The notes under the pieces were generated by a model. The model did not search any database and was not told where the DNA came from. It saw nothing but the letters and a program-made list of their open reading frames with translations. Source: Nitrospira sp. SG-bin1 (GTDB taxonomy: Bacteria > Nitrospirota > Nitrospiria > Nitrospirales > Nitrospiraceae). From it: a DNA stretch of 64,000 nucleotides. Shown here one piece after another: positions 17,893-26,725 of the stretch (the stretch's first letter is position 1; each line of letters opens with the position of its first letter). The DNA lies in NCBI GenBank assembly GCA_002083365.1, contig LVWS01000033.1, positions 372,001 through 436,000 of the forward strand, in the 5' to 3' direction. Made by a program: the position numbers and the translations under genes.

Positions 17893-18540
17893 ATGACTGT
17901 TCGTAAGCTGTCGGTGTCACTGGTGAGCTTGATCGGAGTTCTTGCGGTCGGGAACAGTGACATGTGGGCGATTGACGTTACTCTATCGCCAGACGAAGCG
18001 CACAAGGCACTCGAGACCGGGCGAATTCCGATGGAAAAGGCCAATTCACCGGAAGACGTGAAGAAAGTCCTTCAGCAAGCGTCCTTGGTGACTCGCGTAG
18101 GGGCCGATCCGGAAAAAGATCCCTGCGGCGCCAGCGCCGTCCTTCGCACCAAACGGTATCGACTGGAAGCCTTTGGTCGCCAAGAGGCGGCGGAATCAAA
18201 GAAACGCAAGACGGACGTGCGCATGCCCGAAGAGTTCATTCAAAAAGTCATGGACATGCCCAACATGGAAATGGAAGTGCAGCTGTGCGGCGACGATGAG
18301 TATTTTGCCGAGGGCGCATTGATTGAATTGCAGCAAGGCTCAAAGCGGATTAAGCCGATCGACATCGGCAAGGCCGAACGGGGACGAAAGAACGAAGGCA
18401 ATGGTCCGGTCTTCCGATCCCGCTTCACGGCACTCTTCGCCTACGAACAGTTCGACCCCACTGCCTCATCGGTCTTCGTCGTGAACCTGCAAGACGGAAA
18501 AGAGATCAGAATCCCCGCCGACTTTTCGAAAGTGAAGTAA
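17893..18540 (+). CDS. Exported protein of unknown function
   Basis: About 215 aa. ATG 17893 follows AAGGAAGG and gives a clear signal peptide (RKLSVSLVSLIGVLAVGNSDMWAID). The mature part is charged and soluble, with two Cys (around residues 92 and 141) that could form a disulfide. I recognise no family. It follows maf by about 100 bp and may have its own promoter. Confidence 0.7.
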   Translation: MTVRKLSVSLVSLIGVLAVGNSDMWAIDVTLSPDEAHKALETGRIPMEKANSPEDVKKVLQQASLVTRVGADPEKDPCGASAVLRTKRYRLEAFGRQEAAESKKRKTDVRMPEEFIQKVMDMPNMEMEVQLCGDDEYFAEGALIELQQGSKRIKPIDIGKAERGRKNEGNGPVFRSRFTALFAYEQFDPTASSVFVVNLQDGKEIRIPADFSKVK

Positions 18541-18792
18541 GCGCTGTCATTCTCCAACTACTACGTTTTCGATCGGAACGCCTTGGTTTCTCAAGTGTCG
18601 CGATTTTCTCCGGCAAGCTCGGCCCGCGATCAATTTATTTACCGCTTGTAGTGTCCGTGCGCCAATTGCTCACAATCATCTTCTGAAATTCTGCCGTCAT
18701 AGCGACTTCAAAGCAGCATGCCTTGTCTTAGAGAAAGACCGGAATCGTATCCGTTTGAACGGGAAGCACCTCCAAGGTAATTTCCCCATTAA

Positions 18793-19533
18793 TCATTCCT
18801 CATCCACCTTGTCGGATTTGACGGGCGGCTTGGCCTTCTTCTGGAATTCCTCGTGGAATTTGGGTATGGGTTGCCCCGTGAAAACGCCGTCCAGCTTGAA
18901 GTGCTCGTGCAAGGCTTTGTCGCTGCGAACGGCTTTTTCGAAGTCAAACGCATACTTCTTGTCGACCTTCGGAGTGAAGGGCGTATAGGGTTTCTTCACT
19001 CCCTTCCAAGGTGATCCTTCGTAGTTCAGATGGCACGCGTGACACTTTTCAGCAAACTCGAAATCTTGTCCCGCTTCAACCAATCTCTCTCGCTCCATCG
19101 TTTTCTGGGACTTTTCAAAAGCCTCCCCTGCTTTGCGATGGAGCTTCCGATAGTCGCTCCCGGCCCCATGGCACGATTCGCACCCGACACCGGTCAGAAA
19201 CTTGTCCGGCTCTTCAATGGCGTACCCGCCTTCTTTGCCCCAACCGTCCACATGGCAACCGATACAATCCTTGTCTTTGGTGTAATCCTTCTTCGGGTCG
19301 AGTTTGGCTTTCAGCTTCGCTTCCTTCCGGGTATTCGGTTTTAGCGATTCGATGGCCTTCGCATGGAGTGTCTTATCCCAGGATTCTCCTTGACTCTTGT
19401 GGCAGTTATAGCATTTCTTCCGACCCTCGAAGGTGGGCTCCGCCGACGCGATGCTCGCCAGAACCAATAACGCAGTTGCCACGGCCATCGTGTGAAGAAT
19501 GGGATGATTCATGACACCCGTTTTCATTCGCAT
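18793..19533 (-). CDS. Tetraheme c-type cytochrome, cytochrome c554-like
   Basis: 246 aa periplasmic electron carrier. A signal peptide ends near residue 31 (ASIASA/EP). Four CXXCH heme sites: CYNCH (41-45), CIGCH (90-94), CESCH (118-122) and CHACH (164-168), with intervening His residues able to act as distal ligands. The CESCHGAGSDY stretch and overall spacing fit the cytochrome c554 group seen in nitrifiers and relatives. It is monocistronic here; the redox partner is unknown. The C-terminus is Lys/Glu-rich. Confidence 0.88.
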   Translation of the reverse strand: MRMKTGVMNHPILHTMAVATALLVLASIASAEPTFEGRKKCYNCHKSQGESWDKTLHAKAIESLKPNTRKEAKLKAKLDPKKDYTKDKDCIGCHVDGWGKEGGYAIEEPDKFLTGVGCESCHGAGSDYRKLHRKAGEAFEKSQKTMERERLVEAGQDFEFAEKCHACHLNYEGSPWKGVKKPYTPFTPKVDKKYAFDFEKAVRSDKALHEHFKLDGVFTGQPIPKFHEEFQKKAKPPVKSDKVDEE

Positions 19534-19765
19534 GAGTGTTGCCCTCTTCTCCTTGAGTTCTTTAAAGCAGACCTAGGAAGATTCACACTAATAAGATGGT
19601 CATCCAGGCAGGTCCACTCGGAGAATCCCTTGTCTTAGCCATGGCAGTGGGAGCTCCTGGGTGGGTCGTCAAGGATTCAGGGAAGGTCGGCCATGCGACC
19701 GACTGCATGGAAGAAGACAAGTGTGCTTCGCCAAATAGTCGGCAGGCTCAAGCAAGGTCGAGGCG

Positions 19766-20149
19766 TTAAAAGTCATCGATGGAGACGGGCCGGAGAAAAT
19801 CTCGCACGGACACCAGACCGATGAGCGCTCCTCCCTTCGTTACACCGAGATGAAGCGTCCGATGTTTGTCCATGAGGTCGGCGGCTTCCGTCAGCGGCCG
19901 CCGTTCTTCGATCCCCGGCACCGGGCTGCTCATGATCTCTTCCACAGTCACAAAGTAGGACGCTTTTTCGGCTCCCACGAACTTTTTGACGATATCCGAT
20001 TCAGTCAGAATTCCGATGACCTGTGCCTTGCGGGTGATGAGCACACTTTCCACATTGCAAACCCGCATCAGTTTTGCCGCCTCGACAACAGACGTACTCG
20101 CTTCTACCGTTACGAGTTCTTTCTTCATCAAGTTTCCGACAGTAACCAT
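19766..20149 (-). CDS. Two-CBS-domain protein
   Basis: 127 aa made only of two CBS motifs (TVGNLMKKELVTVEASTSVVEAAKLM... and TVEEIMSSPVPGIEERRPLTEAADLMDKH...). Such stand-alone CBS pairs bind adenine nucleotides and often regulate a partner enzyme or channel; the partner is not evident. A strong AAAAAGGAGG site precedes the ATG. Confidence 0.88.
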   Translation of the reverse strand: MVTVGNLMKKELVTVEASTSVVEAAKLMRVCNVESVLITRKAQVIGILTESDIVKKFVGAEKASYFVTVEEIMSSPVPGIEERRPLTEAADLMDKHRTLHLGVTKGGALIGLVSVRDFLRPVSIDDF

Positions 20150-20534
20150 CTGATCCTCCTTTTTCTAGTTTTGTAGTGACCATAAGCTACCAAGGAGGAA
20201 TTGCGCCTGTGTTAGATGAGCATTACGAGCCGGTAAAATCAATTGAGAGGAACTTCGCGAGACGTTACGGCAACGCCGCTTTTTAGGGCTGGAGTAATGT
20301 CACGGCATCGTTCGCGGCGACTGTTACCTGACCGGCAGCGAAGAAAGCGGGGACTTTGTGAGAGGAGGCCGGCAAATCGTCGAGCAAGCCAACATGCTTG
20401 TATGGTGAAGGCGTATGGGTGATTGAGGTCGCCACCCAGCGGCAGTTGACTCAAGGTTCCTCGAAGGTGATACCGTTTGTCATCGCCGTCAGCTGTTCCG
20501 ACGACATCTCCGACTGGTGGATGTGTGAATCGGC
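20150..20534. other. Gene-poor stretch, no supported gene
   Basis: An open frame of ~105 codons on the minus strand (20239-20556) has no recognisable motif, no signal peptide and an Arg/Ser-rich composition, and it overlaps the end of the PstS-like gene. I see nothing else of note. Confidence 0.4.
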
Positions 20535-21350
20535 TCATCGTAACAACGCTGCCCACCGGGATGTCATCTGCATAACTTCCTCAAAGGACAACGGCACATA
20601 TCCTAGATCCAGCGCCCGCTGTTGACCTTGCCGGCTCAGCGCGTATCGGATTAATTCTGTTGATGCTTCAGGGGCGTTCGATCCCGGTAGCTTGGCGATG
20701 TACAGGTAGAGGCTTCGTTTCAAGGTGTAAGAGCGGTCCACCTGGCGTGACACAATCGGTGTGGCATATCCTTCGCTCTCCATCGAATTAATCCGCAACG
20801 GCGTCACTGTGCGAGATTTGTATCTGGTCGGTATGGCCTCGATGCTACGTTGATTTGTGTTGCGGTGCGGCATGACCGATGTCGATTCGGTAGTTTGGAC
20901 GTGTTGGGAAGAAAATGTTTCGGCATTCGGGTCGTCGTTTCGAACCAAGACGGCCGATGTGTGATGGGCGACCGGCACGGCGATGGGTTTATATCCCAAT
21001 TCAAGGAGACAATTTCCGACTTCGGTTGAAGTCATGCGTCGGGACATGGCCATCATCTCGGTCCGATGCGCTAGGAGCACCGCAAGGCCGGTGTGAGAGC
21101 GTTTCGAGATCACGGTGATCTGTAGTTCTGGATAGTGGCGAATCAAATCGTCTGCCAAGGCCTGAACGAGGGGCTTCGTCGCCGCAGAAACAGAAATAGA
21201 CAGTCTGCCGGACAGCGACTCTTGAGCGATGTAGGACGGGATATCAGGATCAATTGCGGGACCGACCTCCGCCCGACTGCAAGGTGTGAATCCTGTCAGC
21301 AGAGTTGTCGTTAGCACGTAGAAAACCAGCTTCGAATGAGGAAGTCGCAT
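20535..21350 (-). CDS. PstS-like periplasmic phosphate-binding protein
   Basis: 271 aa. A signal peptide ends near residue 27 (CSRA/EV). The body has the substrate-binding pattern of the PstS/PBP-like family: LSISVSAATKPLVQALADDLIRHYP, a mid-domain ISKRSHTGLAVLL stretch, and YTLKRSLYLYIAKLPGSNAPEASTELIRYALSRQGQQ near the end. Likely binds phosphate or another oxyanion. No pstCAB genes lie nearby, so it may act alone or with a distant system. A motif shared with other relics of this region lies upstream (21408-21425). Confidence 0.75.
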   Translation of the reverse strand: MRLPHSKLVFYVLTTTLLTGFTPCSRAEVGPAIDPDIPSYIAQESLSGRLSISVSAATKPLVQALADDLIRHYPELQITVISKRSHTGLAVLLAHRTEMMAMSRRMTSTEVGNCLLELGYKPIAVPVAHHTSAVLVRNDDPNAETFSSQHVQTTESTSVMPHRNTNQRSIEAIPTRYKSRTVTPLRINSMESEGYATPIVSRQVDRSYTLKRSLYLYIAKLPGSNAPEASTELIRYALSRQGQQRALDLGYVPLSFEEVMQMTSRWAALLR

Positions 21351-21407
21351 CTGACTCTCCTTGATGCTTCACTGTTACCAGCTACGCATTGCGTCAGTAT
21401 GAAAAGA

Positions 21408-21425
21408 ACATTACAGGCTGGTTAA
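21408..21425 (-). promoter_or_regulatory. Candidate Pho-box-like element upstream of the PstS-like gene
   Basis: On the minus strand this reads TTAACCAGCCTGTAATGT. It matches TTAACGAGTCTGTAACA upstream of the broken PhoB-like gene and resembles the repeats before the phoX relic (pattern TTAACNAGNYTGTNA). Its role as a PhoB site is an inference. Confidence 0.4.
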
Positions 21426-21725
21426 TTGTCCGGGGCAGAGAGCAGGAATGTCACGCGATATTAACTATTCGGCAATGAGCCGGTGACATGTGCAAGATAA
21501 ATTGTCCACGATACTTTAGGTGCACGCTCGAGAATCGATCGCCGTGACCGCTCTGTGGCGATGAATCAACGTGTCGCAACATGTCCGCCGCGCGATGTGC
21601 AAGTGGAAGGTCGTCAGTGATTGCATAGGCTCGTTACGTGAAGGCTCTGGCAGTTGTCGATACGGTGTTGATGAAGCGGCAAAGTGTTTTCGCACCTCAG
21701 TATAAAAAGTAGAAAGGAAGACATT

Positions 21726-21839
21726 ATGGCTACTTGGTTGCGAGTAGGAATCTTGCTCGTTAAGTCTCTCTTGATTTACTTGGCCATAACCACGGTAAGC
21801 GCCTGCGGCATGTTCGTTAGACACAGGCCGGCTCGGTGA
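21726..21839 (+). CDS. Small putative lipoprotein, 37 aa
   Basis: The ATG follows AAAGGAAG at good spacing. The peptide has one hydrophobic stretch (VGILLVKSLLIYLAITTVSAC) ending in a lipobox-like VSAC, then a short basic tail (RHRPAR). It could be a tiny entericidin-like lipoprotein or a single-span membrane peptide. No neighbour explains it. Confidence 0.45.
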   Translation: MATWLRVGILLVKSLLIYLAITTVSACGMFVRHRPAR

Positions 21840-21883
21840 AGTACACCTTCCCCCTGTAAGCCAATGGCACTAGGCCGTACGCT

Positions 21884-22069
21884 GTGAAACCGATCTGGAT
21901 TGAAACGGCTGTCAGCGGAAACCGAGCTGTTCCCTTTCACAATCACGACGAGGTGCTTTAACTCATTCGTCTACAAACGCCTCATGCGTCTCGGATCGAC
22001 ATCTGTGCGCTGTATGCGGAACTCGGATCTCGAGCACGGGAATCCTTCATAAAGGAAAAACCGAGCTGA
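21884..22069 (+). pseudogene. Possible decayed small gene with an in-frame stop
   Basis: From a GTG at 21884, 25 codons end in TAA (21959-21961), after which the same frame stays open for 35 more codons to 22069 (LIRLQTPHASRIDICALY...). The two halves read as one protein-like sequence. I do not recognise a family. Confidence 0.28.
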
Positions 22070-22122
22070 TCTGGTGCAGTTGTTGATCTTGGCTGGTCGC
22101 TGATGACGGGTGCTTTTTCATG

Positions 22123-22164
22123 ACGAGAGTCGGTGGGGCAATCAGCCCTCATTCCGACTCTCGT
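22123..22164. terminator. Long hairpin downstream of the 27-aa gene
   Basis: ACGAGAGTCGG pairs perfectly with CCGACTCTCGT (11 bp), and the loop holds a second GGGC/GCCC stem. It lies after the small minus-strand gene. There is no clean T tract on either strand, so it is a terminator or other RNA structure. Confidence 0.45.
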
Positions 22165-22218
22165 TTGAACCTCTGTCCACTGTCGGGTGTCCTCCCCTTA
22201 TGAGTTGCTATCCTCTAC

Positions 22219-22302
22219 TCACTCACGACCCACAGATAACACGGTATACGTGAGCCCAAGAATGGCGCTCAATAGAAACGCTTCAATGATCCATCCGGTC
22301 AT
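22219..22302 (-). CDS. 27-aa single-span membrane peptide
   Basis: MTGWIIEAFLLSAILGLTYT plus VLSVGRE. The ATG sits six bases after a near-perfect anti-16S sequence (AAAGGAGGTG), a stronger site than most genes in the window have. One membrane helix fills nearly the whole peptide, with charged ends. This resembles accessory subunits of respiratory or transport complexes, but no such complex is encoded next to it. A hairpin follows the stop codon. Confidence 0.55.
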   Translation of the reverse strand: MTGWIIEAFLLSAILGLTYTVLSVGRE

Positions 22303-22810
22303 TGTTGTTCACCTCCTTTCATGCTGTGATAATGCCAGGACAGTCTGCCGACATTTCTTCGCAAGTGACATGATGCAAGCCTACGGGGTAACTGTTTCCT
22401 TTACGTTACGTTTGAGAGAACTCTGTGTGAAGAATGAGGCGATGGCGGCGAGCAGCGAAAGACTAGAACCTATTCAAAACTAAATCCGCATGCAAAGCAT
22501 GCTATTTCAGGGATTTTGAGTTTATTCGGGATGAAGCGCATATGTCGGGTGATATTCTCAGACAAAAAACGAGGCAGAAATAGGTTCTGAAAGATGGAGA
22601 ATTGCCACGGTAGAATCGTTTCTTGTTCCTTGTAGTTTTTTAATCGAGTCGTTTCAACAATGCTCGCCCCATTCGAGCGCCGTTCCGACGCGCGTTGCCA
22701 GCTGATTGTTCTTCGATGGCCGCCATGCCCGAAAGGCCGGGAGAGGGAATCGATCTGAGTAGGGACAGTTGGTAGAGTCATTTCTCCTTGCCGTGACGGT
22801 ATGGAGTCCA
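22303..22810. other. Non-coding stretch
   Basis: No gene is supported. It holds a small palindrome (GCATGCAAAGCATGC, 22488-22502) and presumably the promoter of the 27-aa gene. An open frame over 22470-22829 (minus) has no recognisable features and overlaps the end of the next gene. Confidence 0.4.
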
Positions 22811-23461
22811 TCACTCGAATTCTTCCCATCCACTCAAGCGGCTGCCGAAGACCAACGTGCGCTTCGTGGTGGACACGAGGATGAGCCCATTGTCGTTCTC
22901 CACTCCTACGATCTGTTCATGCACATCGAGTGGTTTCGAGGCGAAGCCGCCGAGCAGTGGGCTGAATCCGACCAATCGTTCATCGGTAATAAAGACGGCT
23001 CCATAGTCATTGCTGTGGAATCGTTGAACTTTTTCTCGCATGCTTAGCGCTTCTTCAAGCCATAGCCCATTGACGCCTCGAAAGCCATATAGATGTCGAT
23101 CGGTCCTGATGAGGCTGAAGGCGGGGAGAATCTTTCGTTCGAGGACTTTTTCATTCACGTCCAGCTCTTTCTTGGTCCAGGTCAAGGCGCGGCTCGAAAA
23201 CCCTAAGAGTCGACGAGACGTCACCACGATTCCATTTATTCCGCTTGTGCCGGAACTCATCACGACTTCCTGTGCACCCAACGGTATCTCCCTCCGGCCG
23301 CTCAATTGGCTCGTGGCGACAGCCATGCCTGATTCGAACCATAACGCCACCTCTGAGTGAGAGTCTGCCGTGACGACGACAGGTGAAGCGATCAACGTCA
23401 GAAAAAAGCACGCTGTGCGGAAGAACAGCAACAATGGGCGAAGGGGCGTAGTCGTACCCAT
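22811..23461 (-). CDS. Exported repeat protein of unknown function
   Basis: 216 aa with a signal peptide (LLLFFRTACFFLTLIASPVVVTA). The mature part contains about four degenerate repeats of ~40 residues, each with a TxxRLLGF-like strand and a following D/E-V-x-E-x-V element (VVTSRRLLGFSS, LIRTDRHLYGFRG, VFITDERLVGFSP, LVSTTKRTLVFGS). This looks like a small beta-propeller or beta-rich surface protein. It follows the DUF155-like gene in the same direction, 95 bp away. Confidence 0.68.
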   Translation of the reverse strand: MGTTTPLRPLLLFFRTACFFLTLIASPVVVTADSHSEVALWFESGMAVATSQLSGRREIPLGAQEVVMSSGTSGINGIVVTSRRLLGFSSRALTWTKKELDVNEKVLERKILPAFSLIRTDRHLYGFRGVNGLWLEEALSMREKVQRFHSNDYGAVFITDERLVGFSPLLGGFASKPLDVHEQIVGVENDNGLILVSTTKRTLVFGSRLSGWEEFE

Positions 23462-23556
23462 AGTCCTTGGAAAGAGGGGTATCCGTTCCAGAATCCTCTA
23501 GGATGCTGAGCCGGATCGCCACATTGAGTCCAAATTGGACGCGAACGCTCAAGTGT

Positions 23557-24660
23557 TTAGTGACCTACCCCAATGGGGAGAAACGGGATAACGATGGAGA
23601 GCGTGATCAAGATGATGATAATCCACTCAAGCATCTCCATTCGTCTCGTGCCCGCCCGATCAGACATCTTGCCGTAGATGCTTTCCAACGTCTGCAATTT
23701 CCGAAGGATGCTGGCGTCCCACGCCTCCAAGTGAAAGCGCTGGGAGACGAGTCGATAGACGCGCGCGAGGTACTGATCGCCCAGCAGCTTCAAGGTATTT
23801 GTGACACGTTCGAAAATCAAGGCGCTGTCGACCTGCAGCTGCGCAATGTGCGTCAGGTCTTTATCGTGAGAGCCGGGGAGGGACAGGAGGCGTGTCTTTC
23901 GAGATAGCGCCTCATAACCCTCGTCCAGTGCACGATCGAGTTGTTCGTCGAGTATACGCATCTCCAGTAACTCCACGTTGGCAAATTCGAGGACCGCACG
24001 GACGTCGTCCATTTCCTTCCCGAACAAGACGGCGGAATGCCAGTCGATAAACGCTATGTCCTCTTGCCCAAATGAAATACGGCACGAAACTGCGTCAGCC
24101 ACTTCTTCCTCGGAAAACGGTACGCGTTCTGCACGTAAGAGATGAGCCAAGTCGGTTTCGTTGTTTCTCCATAACGGAAGTGTTTCCGGTACAGAGGACT
24201 CGATCGAGAACATGATGTAGTCCTCCACGTCTTCTGCGATAGCCGGCCGTTCGATGGCTGGGCCTAACGCCTGAACCAGCTGCTCTACGCGGGCGCGCGA
24301 CTCGGTCAGCAATCGTTCGTTCTCGTAGAGTGACTCGCTAAGTTCCAGCAATTGCGTGAACGGCCCGTCAATGGCGAAGCGATAGGTAATGGTCACGGCG
24401 CCGAAATCGTACACCATGACTTCGACCGTGGGGCTGGCCCGATACTGGCTGATATCGAAGACGCTCCCTTCCTGCACCAGCCGTAGTGGAGCCGGCCGGT
24501 ATTCGAAATATTGGGGAGCCCTCGTCTTATGCCGCAACCGGCCTCGTTCGCTGCCGGCAAGAATCCACCGTTCCGCATCCGTCATGTTGATCGAGAGACC
24601 GATATCGTACGCGAACAGGGCAAAACAGGTTCCTTTGGAGATGGTGATCTGTTCATGCAT
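23557..24660 (-). CDS. RMD1/DUF155-like protein with C-terminal membrane anchor
   Basis: 367 aa. Pattern of the RMD1/YagE (DUF155) family: an N-terminal half with VMVYDFGAVTITYRFAI, a helical middle (VDSALIFERVTNTLKLLGDQYLARVYRLVSQRF) and a C-terminal hydrophobic helix after a basic segment (RRMEMLEWIIIILITLSIVIPFLPIG). Yeast relatives are mitochondrial or sporulation proteins; the bacterial role is unknown. No enzymatic motif is seen. Confidence 0.7.
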   Translation of the reverse strand: MHEQITISKGTCFALFAYDIGLSINMTDAERWILAGSERGRLRHKTRAPQYFEYRPAPLRLVQEGSVFDISQYRASPTVEVMVYDFGAVTITYRFAIDGPFTQLLELSESLYENERLLTESRARVEQLVQALGPAIERPAIAEDVEDYIMFSIESSVPETLPLWRNNETDLAHLLRAERVPFSEEEVADAVSCRISFGQEDIAFIDWHSAVLFGKEMDDVRAVLEFANVELLEMRILDEQLDRALDEGYEALSRKTRLLSLPGSHDKDLTHIAQLQVDSALIFERVTNTLKLLGDQYLARVYRLVSQRFHLEAWDASILRKLQTLESIYGKMSDRAGTRRMEMLEWIIIILITLSIVIPFLPIGVGH

Positions 24661-24763
24661 GAGAATTCTTTTAGAATCATTATCCTAACAGTTCGATTGC
24701 TTGCACAACCGAAACATGCCCAACCTGCCAAGGACGGCTGCACCATTCCCAACCGGCTGATTT

Positions 24764-24803
24764 TTAACAAGATTGTTACCGGTAATTGACTGCCTTGTAA
24801 CGG
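24764..24803 (+). promoter_or_regulatory. Candidate tandem Pho boxes before the phoX relic
   Basis: TTAACAAGATTGTTACCGG followed by TTGACTGCCTTGTAACGG: two related units about 22 bp (two helix turns) apart. Nearly the same arrangement recurs at 25539-25583. PhoB regulation is inferred from the genes and motif, not shown. Confidence 0.45.
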
Positions 24804-24895
24804 TCCGATGCGAGAGCCGTCGCGATCGCAAACCCATTGCTGTTGTAAGTAACGAGAGATTCATCCGAACCTTGATGGGACGAGGGTCTCTGTTA

Positions 24896-25540
24896 ATGAT
24901 CGATGATGAGAGTGTGCGTGACACTTCTGACAACGAACATTTTCAGGACATTGTGAATATGCGCTTGTCGCGACGCAGTTCCTTGACCGGTTTCGCGGCC
25001 GCTGCAGTTGCGTCGCTTGGCGGCGTTGAAGCACTGTTAAAGGCCGTCCCCGCTGCGGCACAGGAGACCGAGGAAGCCGACGATACAGATGCGAGGATAG
25101 ACGGACGCGGGGACGGCGGCCGGTGCTCGGGTTCGAAAGTGTGCCGGCCTCTTCTGCCGACGAGGTGGTGGTCCCCCAAGGCTATACGGCCGAAGTACTA
25201 AGTACTAATTGCCTGGGGCGATCCGGTCTCCAACGGGCCCGCGTTCAAACAGGATGCAAGCACACGGAAGCAGAACAGGCTCGTCAGTGGGGGATGCATA
25301 ACGATGGGATCGTCTATTTTCCAATTCTGCGGTCGCAGCGCGGATTGATCGTCGAAAACAACGAATATACGGATGATGGGCTGCTGTTCCCGGATGGTCA
25401 AAAACTGGACCCCAGAGGAGACCAACAAGTCGTTGAATGCTCATGGGGTATCAATCATCGAAGTCGCCCGGCGTCCTGGGTTTCACGGTTTCACCTTGAT
25501 ATGCGACGCTGCCAGGGCAAATGGGAGCCGGAACAAGGTT
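24896..25540 (+). pseudogene. phoX: PhoX-type alkaline phosphatase relic, frameshifted and truncated
   Basis: The start (MIDDESVRDTSDNEHFQDIV) and a twin-arginine signal (RLSRRSSLTGFAAAAVASLGG) are those of PhoX (DUF839), a Tat-exported Ca/Fe-dependent phosphatase of ~650 aa. Further pieces are spread over all three frames: GFESVPASSADEVVVPQGYTAEVL, then IAWGDPVSNGPAFKQDAS in another frame, then EQARQWGMHNDGIVYFPI and NNEYTDDGLLFPDGQ, then NKSLNAHGVSIIEVARR shifted again. At least four frameshifts are needed, and about two thirds of the protein is missing. Clearly non-functional. Confidence 0.8.
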
Positions 25541-25583
25541 TTACAAAGCTGTTACCGGTGTCTGACTCACTTGTAATGTCCCG
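25539..25583 (+). promoter_or_regulatory. Second copy of the candidate Pho-box region
   Basis: TTACAAAGCTGTTACCGG...TGACTCACTTGTAATGTCCC parallels 24764-24803 with the same 22-base spacing between the GTTACCGG and TTGTAA units. It lies upstream of a second phoX-like leader at 25692. Confidence 0.4.
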
Positions 25584-25691
25584 GTGAGAGATTACCCACA
25601 CATGTGAAACCGTTTGTCGAGAGGTCAACGATACCGATTCGTCCATTCGTGACCTGAAGGAATCTCTAGACCGATCACCGACGACACAAAA

Positions 25692-25751
25692 ATGAGTAGC
25701 ACCTCCAACAACGAACATTGCCTAGGAAGGCGCTCGCAGTCCGGAGCATGA
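25692..25751 (+). pseudogene. Possible second phoX N-terminal relic
   Basis: The ATG is followed by SSTSNNEHCLGRRSQSGA and a stop. TSNNEH matches TSDNEH at the same distance from the start in the upstream phoX relic, and the DNA shares ACAACGAACATT. Read as the remains of a duplicated phosphatase gene. Confidence 0.3.
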
Positions 25752-25763
25752 AAGAAGGCGATC

Positions 25764-25946
25764 ATGGCACAACGCGACAAACGAATCATGACCCGGGGGT
25801 TGTTGGCGGCCAGTGTCGGAGTGTTCATCTCCGTTCTGATGAGTTCAAATAGAATCAGCCAGGCGGATGAATTCGATGTTTTTGACGGATCAGATTTCGG
25901 GACGCTGGTGCAACGGGGGTTGGAACTGATAGATAGTGGTAGATAA
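25764..25946 (+). CDS. Small exported protein, 60 aa
   Basis: MAQRDKRIMTRGLLAASVGV begins a signal peptide ending near SQA/DE; the mature part is ~25 residues and acidic. AGAAGG precedes the ATG. It lies behind the second candidate Pho-box region and may be a real small gene or the 5' remnant of a larger exported protein. Confidence 0.4.
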   Translation: MAQRDKRIMTRGLLAASVGVFISVLMSSNRISQADEFDVFDGSDFGTLVQRGLELIDSGR

Positions 25947-25962
25947 GGCAGAGCGGGCGAAG

Positions 25963-26671
25963 TTACGACACCCCAGGCTGGTCCACTAGTTTGTAACCCA
26001 GCGTTTTGACCGAGACAATTGAATCATTGAGGAGCGATATTTTTATTTTCAACCGCCTGACATGGACGTCGACGGTTCGCGTCGTCCCATAATAGTCGTA
26101 ACCCCATACCGAGTTGAGCAGCATCTCCCGTGTCTGTACCCGGCCAGGGTAACGCAATAAATGCTCCAGCAGTCCGTACTTTTAGCAGTGAGCAGCACTT
26201 CTTTGCCTCGGACCGTTACTTCATGTCGAGTCAGGTCCATCTGCAAGGAGCCGTATACCAAGGGCGTTGGCGTATGATCGTTTGTCCGTTCCAGTCGACG
26301 AAGAGGGATTTGATCCGAGCCACCAATGTTTTGGGACTGAAGGGTTTCGTAATGTAATCGTCGGTCCCGAGTTCAAGTCCGACAGCGGTATCAGACTCTT
26401 CCTTCCTGGCCGTCAGCATGATGATGGGTAGCAGCGCGGTCTCGGGCTTGTGACGGAGGGCGCTACACACCTCCAACCCGTCCATCTGTGGCAGCATGAG
26501 GTCAAGGATAATTAGATCAGGATGTTCAGACACCGCAAGGTTCAGTGCCTCGACTCCGGTTTTGGCGATGCTGAGATGGAATCCTTCCTTTTCAAGATAA
26601 TGCTTGACCAACTGCGCAATATCTTTTTCGTCTTCGACTATCAGAATTTTCATGGGACGTTGTGAGTTCAA
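25963..26671 (-). pseudogene. PhoB/OmpR-type response regulator, broken by two frameshifts
   Basis: The receiver is complete: MKILIVEDEKDIAQLV, LIILDLMLPQMDGLEV with the phospho-acceptor Asp, LTARKEE, and TDDYITKPFSPKTLVARI. The DNA-binding domain then continues in a second frame (VYGSLQMDLTRHEVTVRGKE, from about 26261) and a third (RYPGRVQTREMLLNSVWGYDYYGTTRTVDVHVRRLK, to 25963). Joined, these give a normal ~230-aa PhoB-like regulator. Translation would start at TTG 26671 behind GGAGG. If made, the product is a receiver with a wrong tail. No sensor kinase gene is adjacent. Confidence 0.8.
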
Positions 26672-26725
26672 GAGAATTCCTCCAACCGTGTGCTTAGGCT
26701 CGTGTCCATAACGATACACTGCCTG

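Noticed and set aside
20239..20556. 105-codon minus-strand frame as a gene
   Set aside because: No motif, signal or ribosome site; Arg/Ser-rich random-like composition; overlaps the 3' end of the PstS-like gene.
22470..22829. 119-codon minus-strand frame as a gene
   Set aside because: No recognisable domain, no good start signal, and it overlaps the neighbouring gene.
25123..25587. Separate 154-aa protein
   Set aside because: Its recognisable parts are pieces of PhoX in one of three frames, so it belongs to the frameshifted phoX relic.
26231..26719. Functional stand-alone receiver protein
   Set aside because: The DNA-binding domain continues in other frames directly downstream, so it is a broken PhoB-like regulator rather than a natural single-domain receiver.
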